A DNA stretch of 64,000 nucleotides from CANGYM01 sp044372405 (GTDB lineage Bacteria; Pseudomonadota; Alphaproteobacteria; JAJTHO01; CANGYM01): positions 1 through 64,000 of the forward strand of contig JBILRW010000005.1 in assembly GCA_044372405.1 (NCBI GenBank). Direction: 5' to 3'. Position numbers and translations under genes: made by a program. Shown one piece after another: positions 16,573 through 25,879 of this stretch (positions within the stretch are counted from its first letter, which is position 1; every line of letters begins with the position of its first letter). The notes beneath the pieces are model-generated. The model worked only from the letters and a program-made list of their open reading frames with translations, was not told the DNA's origin and made no database searches.

Positions 16573-18653
16573 TAGAACCTCACCACAATACCACCAAAAA
16601 TACCGATGCCGTCCCCTGGGTAAAACACATTGCTGTTTTGGGGGGTAGCACGGGTAATGGTGCTGAAGTTACTGATATATTTTTCATTGGTGAGATTGCG
16701 TGCATCCACAAACAGGCTTACGCGTTCGTTAAGCTCATAGCCTGCCTCCACACCAAGAATGGCATACCCTGGGGCATCCAACGTGTTGGCAAAATCAACC
16801 TCTGCTCCAACGGGTACCCATTCCAAACTGGGCGCAACATTCCAACCTGCGGGGTCAGTATAACGCACGATTGTTTTATAGAAATGCTCTGGTATGCCAG
16901 GCAGTCGGTTATCCCCATACTGGGGATCCCCTTGAAAGGTAAAGTCATTATAGGTATAGGCGTTCCTCCATTTCACAGTTTCGGTGATCTGAACATCAAA
17001 ACCCAGTTCTAGTCCTTGGTGTAGGGTCTTGTCCGCATTAAAGGTGGTGGCGGGGATACCTGGACCCGTGGTGTATTGCACCAGTTCGTCCTTCACCCAA
17101 GAGCGATACAGACTGACGTCCCAGGCGTAATCGCCGCGCTGTTCGCGTGTCCCGATTTCTGCTGTCCATGCGGATTGCTCCTTAAGCGGGATAAAACCTG
17201 CTGTACCCCCCTGCGTGAGGTCGCTAAATGTGGGGGCTTCACTGCTTTTGCTGATGTTAGCGAAAAATTGATTGTCCTTTACCGGTTCATACAAAACACC
17301 AACTTTTGGGTTGAAGGAACGATAGGTTTCTTGATCGCTAGCGGTCGGATTGAGATGGTTGAAACTTTCACGTTCTGCCAAGGTTAGCTGCCCCCCCGTG
17401 ACCAATGCCACAGCAGGCGTGACATAGAAATGGTTCTGGCCAAAAAAATTATAGGTTGATGCGGTTTGATCGGCATCCCCAATCAGCTTGCCCCGACTTC
17501 CTTTCACGTTGGTATAGAGCCGTGCGTCTGTCGTGCCCTCCTGTGCCGTAAAACCAAGGCGATAACGGTTTTGATAATCGCCCAAGGCATAGTTTCCCTC
17601 TAAGGTGCCGAATCCTCCGTAATCCTTGGTTTCTTGATCGACCACCGCAAAAATAGGGTGAAAGAGATCTTTCAGATTCAGAAACACCCCTCCCTCCAGG
17701 TTTTGGGTGTCAGAAATTCTATAGGCGGTTTTATTGGAAAGCCGAAGACTGCGAATATCCCGTTTTTGATCGCCGAGCACCTGGATAGGATTGGCTTTGG
17801 TGGGATTGTTCAGAGCATCCGAACGGCTGAGCGAACCTGGGAGGTCTTGTTCAATGATGTTGCCACCGAGGTAAAACCGTGTTTCCAGATCATCGTTTAA
17901 TTTAATGCCGTAATTGGTATTGAGTTTCGCGCTCGATTGCTGGCTGTGTTGTCGGAAACCATCACTTTCGGTGCCAGTGAGGCTTAGGAAGGCATCTTGA
18001 TTATCAAACAGATAACCACTACGGAGATTCCCACGATATGTGCTTTCTGATCCTGCTTCCATCCGCGCTTGATGACCATTGGCTGTGTAACCCGTAGGCG
18101 AAACCAAATTAATCGCACCGCCTAAACTGTTGGCACCATAGGCAAGCGCGTTGGCCCCCTTGTAAACTTCAATGTATTGCAAAGCCAGAGGATCTGCTTC
18201 TTGAAAATCCCCACTGCCATCGGCAAGGTTAAAGGGAATACCGTCTTGCAGTAACGTCACCCCACGCACATGGAAACCCCGTGAAATACCGGACCCGCGG
18301 ATGGAGAGGCGCACTTCTTCTCCAAACCGTTTTTGAGCAAACACCCCTGGAACCAGGGACAGCGTGTCTTGAAAATTCTGGATATATCTTTTTTCCACAT
18401 CCTGAAAAGGTACCACGTTCACAGCACCGGGCGTTTGATTCATGGCGCGTGTTGCGGCCTCTACCGTGGGCACGGTGTTGCTTTTGATAACATTGCCTTT
18501 GGTAAGGGTTACGGCCAGTTCTTGTTTTTGTTTAGGGGGGGATGATGGGTCGCCCTTGTCTTTGGGACTTTGGGCAAAAGCCGACCAGGCTGCGGTGACA
18601 ACAAAAAGGGACAACAACGAAAGGCCCCTGACGGAGCATCGAAACGATATCAT
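16572..18653 (-). CDS. TonB-dependent outer-membrane receptor
   Basis: The protein has a signal peptide (RGLSLLSLFVVTAAWSAFA), a plug domain with VPFQDVEKRYIQNFQDTLSL and LSIRGSGISRGFHVRGVTLL, and a long beta-barrel ending in VVRF. The start at 18653 is supported by an AGGAGA ribosome site; an ATG at 18698 would add an unusual Arg/Phe-rich extension. The ligand is probably a ferric siderophore or another metal chelate, based on the PepSY partner; a copper substrate is also possible because of the DUF2946 neighbour. Confidence 0.93.
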   Translation of the reverse strand: MISFRCSVRGLSLLSLFVVTAAWSAFAQSPKDKGDPSSPPKQKQELAVTLTKGNVIKSNTVPTVEAATRAMNQTPGAVNVVPFQDVEKRYIQNFQDTLSLVPGVFAQKRFGEEVRLSIRGSGISRGFHVRGVTLLQDGIPFNLADGSGDFQEADPLALQYIEVYKGANALAYGANSLGGAINLVSPTGYTANGHQARMEAGSESTYRGNLRSGYLFDNQDAFLSLTGTESDGFRQHSQQSSAKLNTNYGIKLNDDLETRFYLGGNIIEQDLPGSLSRSDALNNPTKANPIQVLGDQKRDIRSLRLSNKTAYRISDTQNLEGGVFLNLKDLFHPIFAVVDQETKDYGGFGTLEGNYALGDYQNRYRLGFTAQEGTTDARLYTNVKGSRGKLIGDADQTASTYNFFGQNHFYVTPAVALVTGGQLTLAERESFNHLNPTASDQETYRSFNPKVGVLYEPVKDNQFFANISKSSEAPTFSDLTQGGTAGFIPLKEQSAWTAEIGTREQRGDYAWDVSLYRSWVKDELVQYTTGPGIPATTFNADKTLHQGLELGFDVQITETVKWRNAYTYNDFTFQGDPQYGDNRLPGIPEHFYKTIVRYTDPAGWNVAPSLEWVPVGAEVDFANTLDAPGYAILGVEAGYELNERVSLFVDARNLTNEKYISNFSTITRATPQNSNVFYPGDGIGIFGGIVVRF

Positions 18654-18733
18654 GGAACGTCTCCTGAAAAAAGATGAAAAGGTGCGCGGCCTCACCAACA
18701 GGCAAGACCCATGCAGAACAATAAGCGGGAGTT

Positions 18734-19126
18734 TCAGGAGAAAAGAGGCGGCGCGCGCGCGGGCGCTGTTTTGCGCAACATTGCCGTGGCAGGATGCGCC
18801 GCAGGTGCCGGAAATAATAACTCTGTATAAACAACAGCCATACCCACCTGGGCCACAGGAACCGAGGGGGTTGTGGCGTGGGTGTTTAACGCAAAAGGAC
18901 AGGGAACCTTGTGACCCCCGGAGTGTTTGCTGTCTTTTTTGATGGGCTGACCATGATCATCCACCACCATGGTTTGGCTGCCATAGCCCGTGCAGATCAC
19001 AACCTTAACCAAATGCCCCGCCTCAGGCGCCCCCGGCATGTAGCCCGCCGGAATCAGCCCGCGGAACACAACACTTGCAACAATCAGCCAGGTTAAAAAA
19101 CGCATGGGTTGTGTTAAGGGATTCAT
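18734..19126 (-). CDS. DUF2946-like small exported protein
   Basis: This 130-residue protein starts with a hydrophobic segment (FLTWLIVASVVFRGLIPAGYMPG), followed by VVICTGYGSQTMVVDD and a CPF motif later. The ICT-G...DG...CPF layout matches DUF2946 proteins, usually found upstream of TonB-dependent metal receptors. It lies 81 bases ahead of the receptor on the same strand and probably heads the cassette. A second in-frame ATG at residue 8 is possible. Confidence 0.7.
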   Translation of the reverse strand: MNPLTQPMRFLTWLIVASVVFRGLIPAGYMPGAPEAGHLVKVVICTGYGSQTMVVDDHGQPIKKDSKHSGGHKVPCPFALNTHATTPSVPVAQVGMAVVYTELLFPAPAAHPATAMLRKTAPARAPPLFS

Positions 19127-19199
19127 GATGACACAGAGTTCTTTACCCTAAAAAAAACAGTCATGCAACGTGTGGTTACAGAAAATTCAGGGGCCTCTC

Positions 19200-19228
19200 T
19201 TGACAAAAATATCCAGTGTGATTAACAA
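19200..19228 (+). promoter_or_regulatory. Sigma-70-like promoter
   Basis: A perfect TTGACA (19200-19205) is followed after 17 bases by TAACAA (19223-19228). The downstream leader is very AT-rich and reaches the 107-residue gene at 19324. No Fur-type palindrome was found in this 197-base gap. Confidence 0.5.
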
Positions 19229-19323
19229 TAAAAAAAGATACGAAGTCTTTATTCTATAAAGATTTTTTATTATGATATACCTTTTTTTGTTTTAAATTTT
19301 GTTGTACATTTTAGGAGCGAATA

Positions 19324-19647
19324 ATGATGACGCATGATAACGCGCACGGGTCTTTGTTGACCAAAAACACCCACCAGGTTTGGGAACATTCTTTATCGTA
19401 TCCTGCGGGAGAAGAAGAAAGCATTCCCCTGTTTGAAAACGCAAGGGCCATCCTGGGGGCACGTCTTTCTTATCAGGTTGAAACAGGGGACTGGGCTTTG
19501 GATGGAACGCCGCTACCTATTGCCCATATTGTTGATCTGGCCAACAAGGTTCAGACGAGACGGGGTAAGAAAGTCTTCCTTTCTTACCCCCGTGTGGCCA
19601 CACGCTATGACTATGGTTTGTGTGGCATGGTCATCACGCAAGCCTAA
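19324..19647 (+). CDS. Hypothetical protein (107 residues)
   Basis: I do not recognise this family. The soluble, mixed-charge protein contains ALDGTPLPIAHIVDLANKVQ and RGKKVFLSYPRVATRYDYGL, with no signal peptide or membrane helix. A TAGGAG ribosome site precedes two adjacent ATG codons. It has its own promoter-like sequence and a terminator-like hairpin after it, so it may be transcribed alone. It precedes a phage-type DUF6362 gene. Confidence 0.65.
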   Translation: MMTHDNAHGSLLTKNTHQVWEHSLSYPAGEEESIPLFENARAILGARLSYQVETGDWALDGTPLPIAHIVDLANKVQTRRGKKVFLSYPRVATRYDYGLCGMVITQA

Positions 19648-19716
19648 GAGGTTCGTGGTGTTATCGTGTTTAAGGATTGAGAACCTCTCCTTGTTGTGAA
19701 GTCTGGTTTTTATCGG

Positions 19717-19737
19717 GCTTCCTGCAGGGGCTTTTTT
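19717..19737 (+). terminator. Rho-independent terminator after the 107-residue gene
   Basis: GCTTC and GGGGC (with two G-U pairs) form a short stem around CTGCA, followed by six T. A longer inverted pair, AGAGGTTC with GAACCTCT, lies just upstream. Confidence 0.45.
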
Positions 19738-19763
19738 AACATTCAATTTCAAAGGAACCGATT

Positions 19764-20255
19764 ATGAACACTTCTCTTTTGACGATTGAGGCCGCGCTGA
19801 AGCGGGCGGCCCAAACCTTAAAACACCTTCCCCACAGAACCTTCGCGGGCTATGCTAGTTATTGGCCCGATGTGGTGCGCAGCACGCCGGAAAGCTGGCT
19901 GGCCCGCCCCTATCAAAGGAGTCGACCCCATATCAACACCGCCCAGGAAATTTCGGCCATGGATGAGGTGCTCAATTGGTTGTTTATTTTAAAACGGGAA
20001 GAACGTCGCATTGTTTGGGCCCGGGCCTGTCAGATCCCCTGGCGCGCGCTGGAGGATCAAGATGGCCGCAGTCACGTAACGTTGCGGAAAATTCACACCA
20101 ACGCTCTGAAGTCCATTGCCTTAGCTTTGGAAGAAGACATAACCCCTCTGGGTGTCGATGAAACGGGGCCTGCATCCCGATTTCGGGTGCAGTCGTTTCA
20201 TCAGGCTTCGTCACCGCGTTTAAGGGCAGCATCAGCGCGGATGAGGGTGATTTGA
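19764..20255 (+). CDS. DUF6362-like phage-type protein
   Basis: The pattern is an N-terminal helix (ALKRAAQTLKHLP), then YASYWPDVVRS, then MDEVLNWLFILKREERRIVWARA and a helix-turn-helix-like part. This matches proteins of the DUF6362 type found in alphaproteobacterial prophages, which may bind DNA. Length is 163 residues. The last 18 or so codons run antisense over the end of the CorC-type gene. No other phage genes are nearby, so it may be a stray prophage remnant. Confidence 0.6.
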   Translation: MNTSLLTIEAALKRAAQTLKHLPHRTFAGYASYWPDVVRSTPESWLARPYQRSRPHINTAQEISAMDEVLNWLFILKREERRIVWARACQIPWRALEDQDGRSHVTLRKIHTNALKSIALALEEDITPLGVDETGPASRFRVQSFHQASSPRLRAASARMRVI

Positions 20256-21454
20256 TTGCCCTTACGCCGGATAATTTCAAAAACATGGCCATAAAACCGA
20301 AATTTTTGGCCAACCTGGGGCAGGGTTCGCGATTCATTCATCAAAAACCCTGCCAGGGTGGTGGCATCGTCCTCAGGCAAGTTCCATCCCAAATCACGAT
20401 TCAGATCACGCAGGGTCATGCTGCCCTGAATCAGGTAGGTATCGTCCTTGACCTTGCGCCAGCCACGGTTGGGGGTATCCAGTTCATCGGTAATGTCACC
20501 GACGATTTCCTCCAAAATATCTTCCAGGGTAATAATGCCCAAAAAGGCCCCGTATTCGTCCACAACAATGGCGATGTGTTCTCTCTTTTTTTTAAATTCT
20601 TGTAATTGCTGTAATAAATTGGCGTTTTCAGGGATAAACCAGGGGGGGCTCAGCAGGCTGAGGATGGAAAGGTCTTCGAAAAACGGCCCCATATCCAGGG
20701 ATTGCAGCAACGTTTTGGTGTGCAAAATGCCAATGATGTTACCGGGGTTATCTTGCCATAAAGGAACCCGCGTATAGGGACTTTTGATAACCTGGCGGAC
20801 AATTTCTTCGGCAGGCAGGGCCGCGTTCAGCATAAAGACACTGTTGCGGTGGCGCATGACCTGATCCACCGTCACATCGTCCAGGTCCAGAATGCTTTGC
20901 AGCATGGTGCGCTCGGTGTTGACTTTGCCACTGCCCCTGTTTTCCCCATGCAGATCAATGGCGCCGCGCAGTTCTTCCTCCGCCAGGGTGGTGGGAAAAG
21001 ACGGCGTGGCGCCCAAGGCCCGAATAATAACCCGAATCGCCCAGATAACGGGCCAGGTCAGCCACAGCCACGCCCGCACAATGGGCGCAATGGCCAGGGC
21101 AATGGGCGAAGCATGGTGCAGCGCCACGGATTTGGGCAAAACCTCAGAAAAAATCAAAATGGCCACGGTCATAACGATAGTGGCATAAAGCACCCCGTCT
21201 TCAGAAAATTGTGCCAAAAATGTTGTGGTGATGGCCGTGGCCAAAATATTCAACAGGTTATTGCCCAGTAAAATGGAACTGATGACGGATTCGGAATCGT
21301 TTTTCAGTTTCATCACCGTTTTGGCCCGCCGGTTCCCCTCCTTGGCCCGCTGATGCATGGCCGCGCGGGATGACGCCGTCAAGGATGTCTCCGCCGCCGA
21401 AAAAAACGCGGAAATGGCCAGCAAAATCAGGATAACAATAATATGAAGCAGCAT
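20201..21454 (-). CDS. CNNM/CorC-type membrane protein with CBS domains
   Basis: The 417-residue protein has an N-terminal DUF21/CNNM transmembrane domain (ISAFFSAAETSLTASSRAAM at the start), a pair of CBS domains in the middle (for example VDEYGAFLGIITLEDILEEIVGDI) and a CorC_HlyC domain at the C-terminus (LPQVGQKFRFYGHVFEIIRR). Such inner-membrane proteins are linked to magnesium or cobalt efflux, with CBS domains sensing adenine nucleotides. It is not a haemolysin despite the old family name. Confidence 0.92.
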   Translation of the reverse strand: MLLHIIVILILLAISAFFSAAETSLTASSRAAMHQRAKEGNRRAKTVMKLKNDSESVISSILLGNNLLNILATAITTTFLAQFSEDGVLYATIVMTVAILIFSEVLPKSVALHHASPIALAIAPIVRAWLWLTWPVIWAIRVIIRALGATPSFPTTLAEEELRGAIDLHGENRGSGKVNTERTMLQSILDLDDVTVDQVMRHRNSVFMLNAALPAEEIVRQVIKSPYTRVPLWQDNPGNIIGILHTKTLLQSLDMGPFFEDLSILSLLSPPWFIPENANLLQQLQEFKKKREHIAIVVDEYGAFLGIITLEDILEEIVGDITDELDTPNRGWRKVKDDTYLIQGSMTLRDLNRDLGWNLPEDDATTLAGFLMNESRTLPQVGQKFRFYGHVFEIIRRKGNQITLIRADAALKRGDEA

Positions 21455-21639
21455 TATGACCTGGGTTTAGGACTGAGGAACTTCTAATTTAGAATCAATC
21501 CCCAGCGTCACGCAATCCTTTTGCCACGAAAAAAAATTTTTGGATGGGGATGGGAAATGTGACATTTGTTACGGAAAAGCTGCGTAACTTTTTTTACGAT
21601 CAAAGCCATTGTGATTTTTATGAATAGGGAGAAACTCGT

Positions 21640-22572
21640 ATGGGCAGTGATTTGGAAAATTGGGAAAAGCAAAAACAGGAGCTTGAAACGAAAAGAGGCT
21701 ATCCCTCTAAATATCTGAAAAAATATGAAAAATCCATCGCATATGGAACCGAGGCCCAAACTGTGGAACCCACTGTTGGGGGATTTTTGAGTTTTGTGAA
21801 ACAAGAATATTCTGGAGAAGTAACCATAACCTGGCAAGATCCCAATCCAGAAGCCTCCTTAAGTTTAGACTCAAACTCAAAACACCCTCATTTAACACCA
21901 GAAACCCCTGAAACGTTTGGATCGATTGCCAACCAATGTAAACAGCTCATAAACGATCCCATTCTTCTAAATTTTCAGTTAATAGAACGCCTAGACACTG
22001 AATTTGAGGAATTAAAAATTCTTATAGCGAAGGGTGCGGCGGAAACTCCGGAGGATTTTTTAAAAAAGGATTCTGACGCTAATAGGGCTGTGCAAGATCT
22101 TTTAAAATACTTCTTCTGTCGAGGTTGTGAGGAACTTAAACTCGTTGATAAGAATAGTGTTACAAAAGATCAACGCGAGCTTAATTATTCAAATTTTCCA
22201 ATCCCACGCCAGGGGGGCTTAATGGCCCTGGATCAAAAATTAACGCAAGTTTGGGCGTTTGCAGCTTATAGAGCGGCTGAATCTTTAGGTCAAATCATCC
22301 CTGAAAAAACACGTAACTATGGTTTGATTGTTCAAGAATTTTTGATTGTTCAAGAATTTCAGGCCAAACTATTAACGGGCGAGGGCAACATTAGCGGCTG
22401 GATTCAAGAATCAGCCATTCATCAAAGAAACACTATCAGACAAGAGATTGGTGCTGCCCTTCAAAGAGATACCTCCCCTACCGCCACAACCCCTTCAACC
22501 CCTTCAGAAGCTCTTTCCCCGACGCTGGCTTTGTTTGTGTTGGAGCAGCAGATGGGCTATCTTTTAGACTAA
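21640..22572 (+). CDS. Hypothetical AT-rich orphan protein (310 residues)
   Basis: No family is recognised. The protein starts MGSDLENWEKQKQELETKRG, is hydrophilic and mostly helical in appearance, and has no signal peptide or membrane helix. It contains CRGCEELK and a tandem six-residue duplication (LIVQEF twice). Its base composition is clearly more AT-rich than its neighbours. The last 95 bases overlap the end of the AsmA gene on the other strand. It could be an acquired gene or a secreted effector; nothing in the sequence shows which. Confidence 0.65.
   Translation: MGSDLENWEKQKQELETKRGYPSKYLKKYEKSIAYGTEAQTVEPTVGGFLSFVKQEYSGEVTITWQDPNPEASLSLDSNSKHPHLTPETPETFGSIANQCKQLINDPILLNFQLIERLDTEFEELKILIAKGAAETPEDFLKKDSDANRAVQDLLKYFFCRGCEELKLVDKNSVTKDQRELNYSNFPIPRQGGLMALDQKLTQVWAFAAYRAAESLGQIIPEKTRNYGLIVQEFLIVQEFQAKLLTGEGNISGWIQESAIHQRNTIRQEIGAALQRDTSPTATTPSTPSEALSPTLALFVLEQQMGYLLD
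22324..22359 (+). repeat. Tandem 18-bp duplication
   Basis: The 18 bases TTGATTGTTCAAGAATTT occur twice head to tail within the orphan gene, duplicating six codons without breaking the frame. Confidence 0.9.
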
Positions 22573-24796
22573 CCCCCCGCACCTCAAACCGTCCCCCCTT
22601 CAGCGGGATCAGGACCTGGGAACAAAGGTCATCGTTGGCGGCCAGGGGGGCGGTGGGCAGTTTGCCTTTGTTTTGAATCAGGGAAAACACGGTGCCGGCC
22701 AGGCTGTCTAAACTTTGTTTATCCAGGGTGACCTTGGGCGCATTCAGGGGCCCCGCTATGGAAAGCGGCACGGCCAGGGCGGCGAGTTTCGCATCCTTGG
22801 GCGTGGGGGTGATGGTCATGGCCATGGTGTTTTGGGCCAGGTTTAAGCTGCCCGTTCCCGATACCCGGGCGGCGGTGCTTTCGAGTAACGTGATGGGTGT
22901 GGTGGCGGCGCCCTGAACAAAGGGCCAGCGGGTGGCCAGACAGGAAATCTGCAGCGTTTTTTGATCCGCCAACACCGCCCGGGCCAGGTCCGCCGATATG
23001 AACGACGATAACACGGCATCGCTCTGAATGGTCGCGGGCCCCATGCCCAAAACCACATCCCCCGTCAAGGTTTCCAGGACGTTTTGAACCGTAACCCCCG
23101 CCCCCTTCAGGTTGGCCGCCAGGTGGGTCACGCCCCCCTGGGCCGCGGCGGTGGCCCCCGTTGTTTTTAAGAGATCTCCCATGCTGGGATGGGTCACATC
23201 CAACACCAACGCAATGGCAGCATCCAGCGCGGGCGTTTGGGGCTGGGGCGTTAACGTGGCCTCAATCCTCGCCAAACCACTGCCGGCAAAACCGGCTTTG
23301 GCATCCAGGCGCAGAGTGTCTTGGCTGTTGATGCGCACGGTGGCCTGGGTGAGTAAGTCGGGGCTTTTCACTGTTTCCCGAACATGATCCACGCTGGCGG
23401 TGATGACCCCGCGCAGCGTCGACCAAGCCGGATCATACACCGGCTGATTCCGCCACAATACCGGGGCGGGCGCAGGCGCAGGTTGGGGCGTGGCCTCCGG
23501 CGTGGTGGGCGTTATGGGTGAGGCAGTAGGCAATGGAGCCGCCAAGGGAGCCGCAGGAACCGGGATCAAAGCCGGGGCCTTCAGATCCGCCAGCACGATC
23601 AGGGGACTGCGAACATCGGCCTGTAATAACGTCGGCACCTTGGCCCCCTCGGGCAGGCGGAGGTTGCCCTCGCTATCCATCACAGTGCTCTGGCCCAGGG
23701 TGATGTTGAGCTTGCTCCAGGTGATCATGTCGCCCTTTTTTTGAAGGCGTCCCTTTAGGGAAAACGGATTTTGCAGCAGAGGAATTTGAAATTGCTCTGC
23801 CAAGTCCAGCGAGCCTGGGGAATTGACCTTTAGGGCGGTATCAAAAGCCCCCCCATCAAAACGATACATCCCATTCCCGATCAAACTGGCCCCCAAACTG
23901 TCCAGATGCGCATCCGTCCAGGTTAGGGATTCGGGCGTATACAAAAATCCGGTTTTCAGCGTTACGGGGGGCAATGCGGGAATTTCAGGAACATTTTTTG
24001 GCCAGGTGGGGGCGTTTAGGGTCAGGGCCCCTTCGGTTTTTACCACAGCGCCATTGCTGGTTGTGATCACAGCAGAGGCATCAAAAGCGACCCCCCCCAG
24101 GCTGGTTTTCAGCGTCACGGCACTTTGCCCCCCCCGTCCCGTCAGGGCGAGGACGTTGTCCACATTCCCCGAAAGGCTTAAGGGTTGTTCGCGCAGGGTG
24201 CCGTCCAACGCAAGATCATAACCCTTGTCCTGGCGGTTCAATTTCAGATTGGAAAGCGTCAGGGTTTCTTTTCTGTTGGTCCGGGCATCGGTAAAAAAGA
24301 CCGTGCTGTCCTTTAGCAACACCGCATTGACCACCATATGAGCGGAGGGTGTGGGTGCAGGGGGCGATGTTTCCGTTGTCTGGGGCGTTACGGATTTGGG
24401 GGGCTGTTTGATATCCCAGTTTTTTTGACCTTGGGCGTCGATACTCAGGCGCAGCGTCATGCCCTCAACACTCAGCGCATCAATCAGAACATCCCCGAAA
24501 ATCATGGGGATCAGTTGGATCTTTAACTCTAGTTTTTTGATATTCACCATGGGCCCAGAATCATCAAGGGGGGCATTGCTGAGGGTAACATCATGTAAGG
24601 TTACCCCGGGAAACAGACCCACATGAACCTGCATATCGGGACCCACGATGAGGGTGCGCCCCGTGGCCTTTTGCACCTGATTCACGATCTGATCCCGAAT
24701 ATAGGGGGCCTGGATCAAATCATCCAGGCTGAACAGCACAATGCCAAACAACAGGAGAAGCCCCAATAACGCCCATGCCAAGCCCCGTAAAACCAT
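22478..24796 (-). CDS. AsmA family protein
   Basis: The 772-residue protein begins with one membrane anchor (LRGLAWALLGLLLLFGIVLF) followed by the AsmA start region (YIRDQIVNQVQKATGRTLIV and GLFPGVTLHDVTLSNAP). A Pro/Ala-rich linker lies in the middle and a C-terminal AsmA-like domain near the end. These proteins are inner-membrane-anchored, periplasmic, and linked to outer-membrane lipid transport. The ATG at 24796 is chosen because it puts the membrane helix near the N-terminus. Confidence 0.9.
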   Translation of the reverse strand: MVLRGLAWALLGLLLLFGIVLFSLDDLIQAPYIRDQIVNQVQKATGRTLIVGPDMQVHVGLFPGVTLHDVTLSNAPLDDSGPMVNIKKLELKIQLIPMIFGDVLIDALSVEGMTLRLSIDAQGQKNWDIKQPPKSVTPQTTETSPPAPTPSAHMVVNAVLLKDSTVFFTDARTNRKETLTLSNLKLNRQDKGYDLALDGTLREQPLSLSGNVDNVLALTGRGGQSAVTLKTSLGGVAFDASAVITTSNGAVVKTEGALTLNAPTWPKNVPEIPALPPVTLKTGFLYTPESLTWTDAHLDSLGASLIGNGMYRFDGGAFDTALKVNSPGSLDLAEQFQIPLLQNPFSLKGRLQKKGDMITWSKLNITLGQSTVMDSEGNLRLPEGAKVPTLLQADVRSPLIVLADLKAPALIPVPAAPLAAPLPTASPITPTTPEATPQPAPAPAPVLWRNQPVYDPAWSTLRGVITASVDHVRETVKSPDLLTQATVRINSQDTLRLDAKAGFAGSGLARIEATLTPQPQTPALDAAIALVLDVTHPSMGDLLKTTGATAAAQGGVTHLAANLKGAGVTVQNVLETLTGDVVLGMGPATIQSDAVLSSFISADLARAVLADQKTLQISCLATRWPFVQGAATTPITLLESTAARVSGTGSLNLAQNTMAMTITPTPKDAKLAALAVPLSIAGPLNAPKVTLDKQSLDSLAGTVFSLIQNKGKLPTAPLAANDDLCSQVLIPLKGGRFEVRGVSLKDSPSAAPTQTKPASGKELLKGLKGLWR

Positions 24797-24868
24797 GGAT
24801 AATTCCTTGCTGATGGATGAATTTCGGGTATACTTGGGCCGCTGCCACAAAAAGTCAAGGATATCCCC

Positions 24869-25879
24869 ATGATTATGAAACGCACCGCTTTAGCGGGCTA
24901 CGACCCCAAAAAAGGTTACGAAATGCTGATGGATCTGTGCAAGGGCATCAAGCCCGTGCCCACCGTTATTTGCCACCCCTGCAGCGAGGCTTCCCTCCAG
25001 GGCGCCATTGAGGCGGCCGAGTTTGGGTTAATCACCCCCATTCTGGTGGGTCCCAAGTCCAAAATCCAGCACACGGCCAAGGCTTGTGATATTGACCTAA
25101 GCCCCTATGACATTATTGATACGCATCACAGTCACGAATCGGCAAAAAAAACCGTCGAACTCGTCCGCGCGGGTCAGGCCGAGGCCATTATGAAGGGCAG
25201 CCTGCATACCGATGAACTGCTGGGCGAGGTCATCAAAAAAGACACCGGTTTGCGCACCGAACGCCGCATCAGCCATGTGTTTTTGATGTCTGTGGACGGA
25301 TATCACCGGCCCTTTGTCGTCACCGATGCCGCCGTGAACATTTATCCCGATTTGATGACCAAGCGCGACATTTGCCAAAATGCCATCGATTTTGCCCAGG
25401 TGATGCGCCATTATTACAAAGCATCAAAAGACAGCCCCATTAAAGTTGCCATTCTTTCCGCCGTGGAAACCGTCAATCCCAACATGAAATCCACCCTGGA
25501 TGCGGCGGCTTTGTGCAAAATGGCGGACCGTGGCCAGATCACGGGGGCGTTGCTGGACGGCCCACTGGCCTATGACAATGCCATGAATTTAGAGGCCGCC
25601 AAAGTTAAGGGGATCCTTTCCCCCGTGGCCGGCGATGCCAGCGTTTTGCTGGTGCCGGATCTTGAGTCTGGTAACATATTGGCCAAACAGTTGATTTATA
25701 CCTCCGGTGCCTACGCCGTGGGCATGATTGTGGGGGCCAGGGTGCCCATTATCCTGACATCCCGGGCCGATGGTGTGGAATCGCGTATCGGATCCTGCGC
25801 CGTGGCGTCCATGATGGCCGATTATCAGCGGAACCACGGCAATCACGAAAAAGGTATTTATGCTGCGGATTTGGCGTGA
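24869..25879 (+). CDS. pta: Phosphate acetyl/butyryltransferase
   Basis: This 336-residue enzyme belongs to the PTA/PTB family, converting acyl-CoA and phosphate to acyl phosphate. Family features include EAAEFGLITPILVGP, AIMKGSLHTDELL, the ITGALLDGPLAYDNA stretch and AVGMIVGARVPIILTSRAD. It has an AAGGA ribosome site seven bases before the ATG. An acetate kinase partner is not next to it; instead bolA starts within its stop codon (GTGA). The length fits the short PTA form; acetyl versus butyryl specificity is uncertain. Confidence 0.88.
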   Translation: MIMKRTALAGYDPKKGYEMLMDLCKGIKPVPTVICHPCSEASLQGAIEAAEFGLITPILVGPKSKIQHTAKACDIDLSPYDIIDTHHSHESAKKTVELVRAGQAEAIMKGSLHTDELLGEVIKKDTGLRTERRISHVFLMSVDGYHRPFVVTDAAVNIYPDLMTKRDICQNAIDFAQVMRHYYKASKDSPIKVAILSAVETVNPNMKSTLDAAALCKMADRGQITGALLDGPLAYDNAMNLEAAKVKGILSPVAGDASVLLVPDLESGNILAKQLIYTSGAYAVGMIVGARVPIILTSRADGVESRIGSCAVASMMADYQRNHGNHEKGIYAADLA

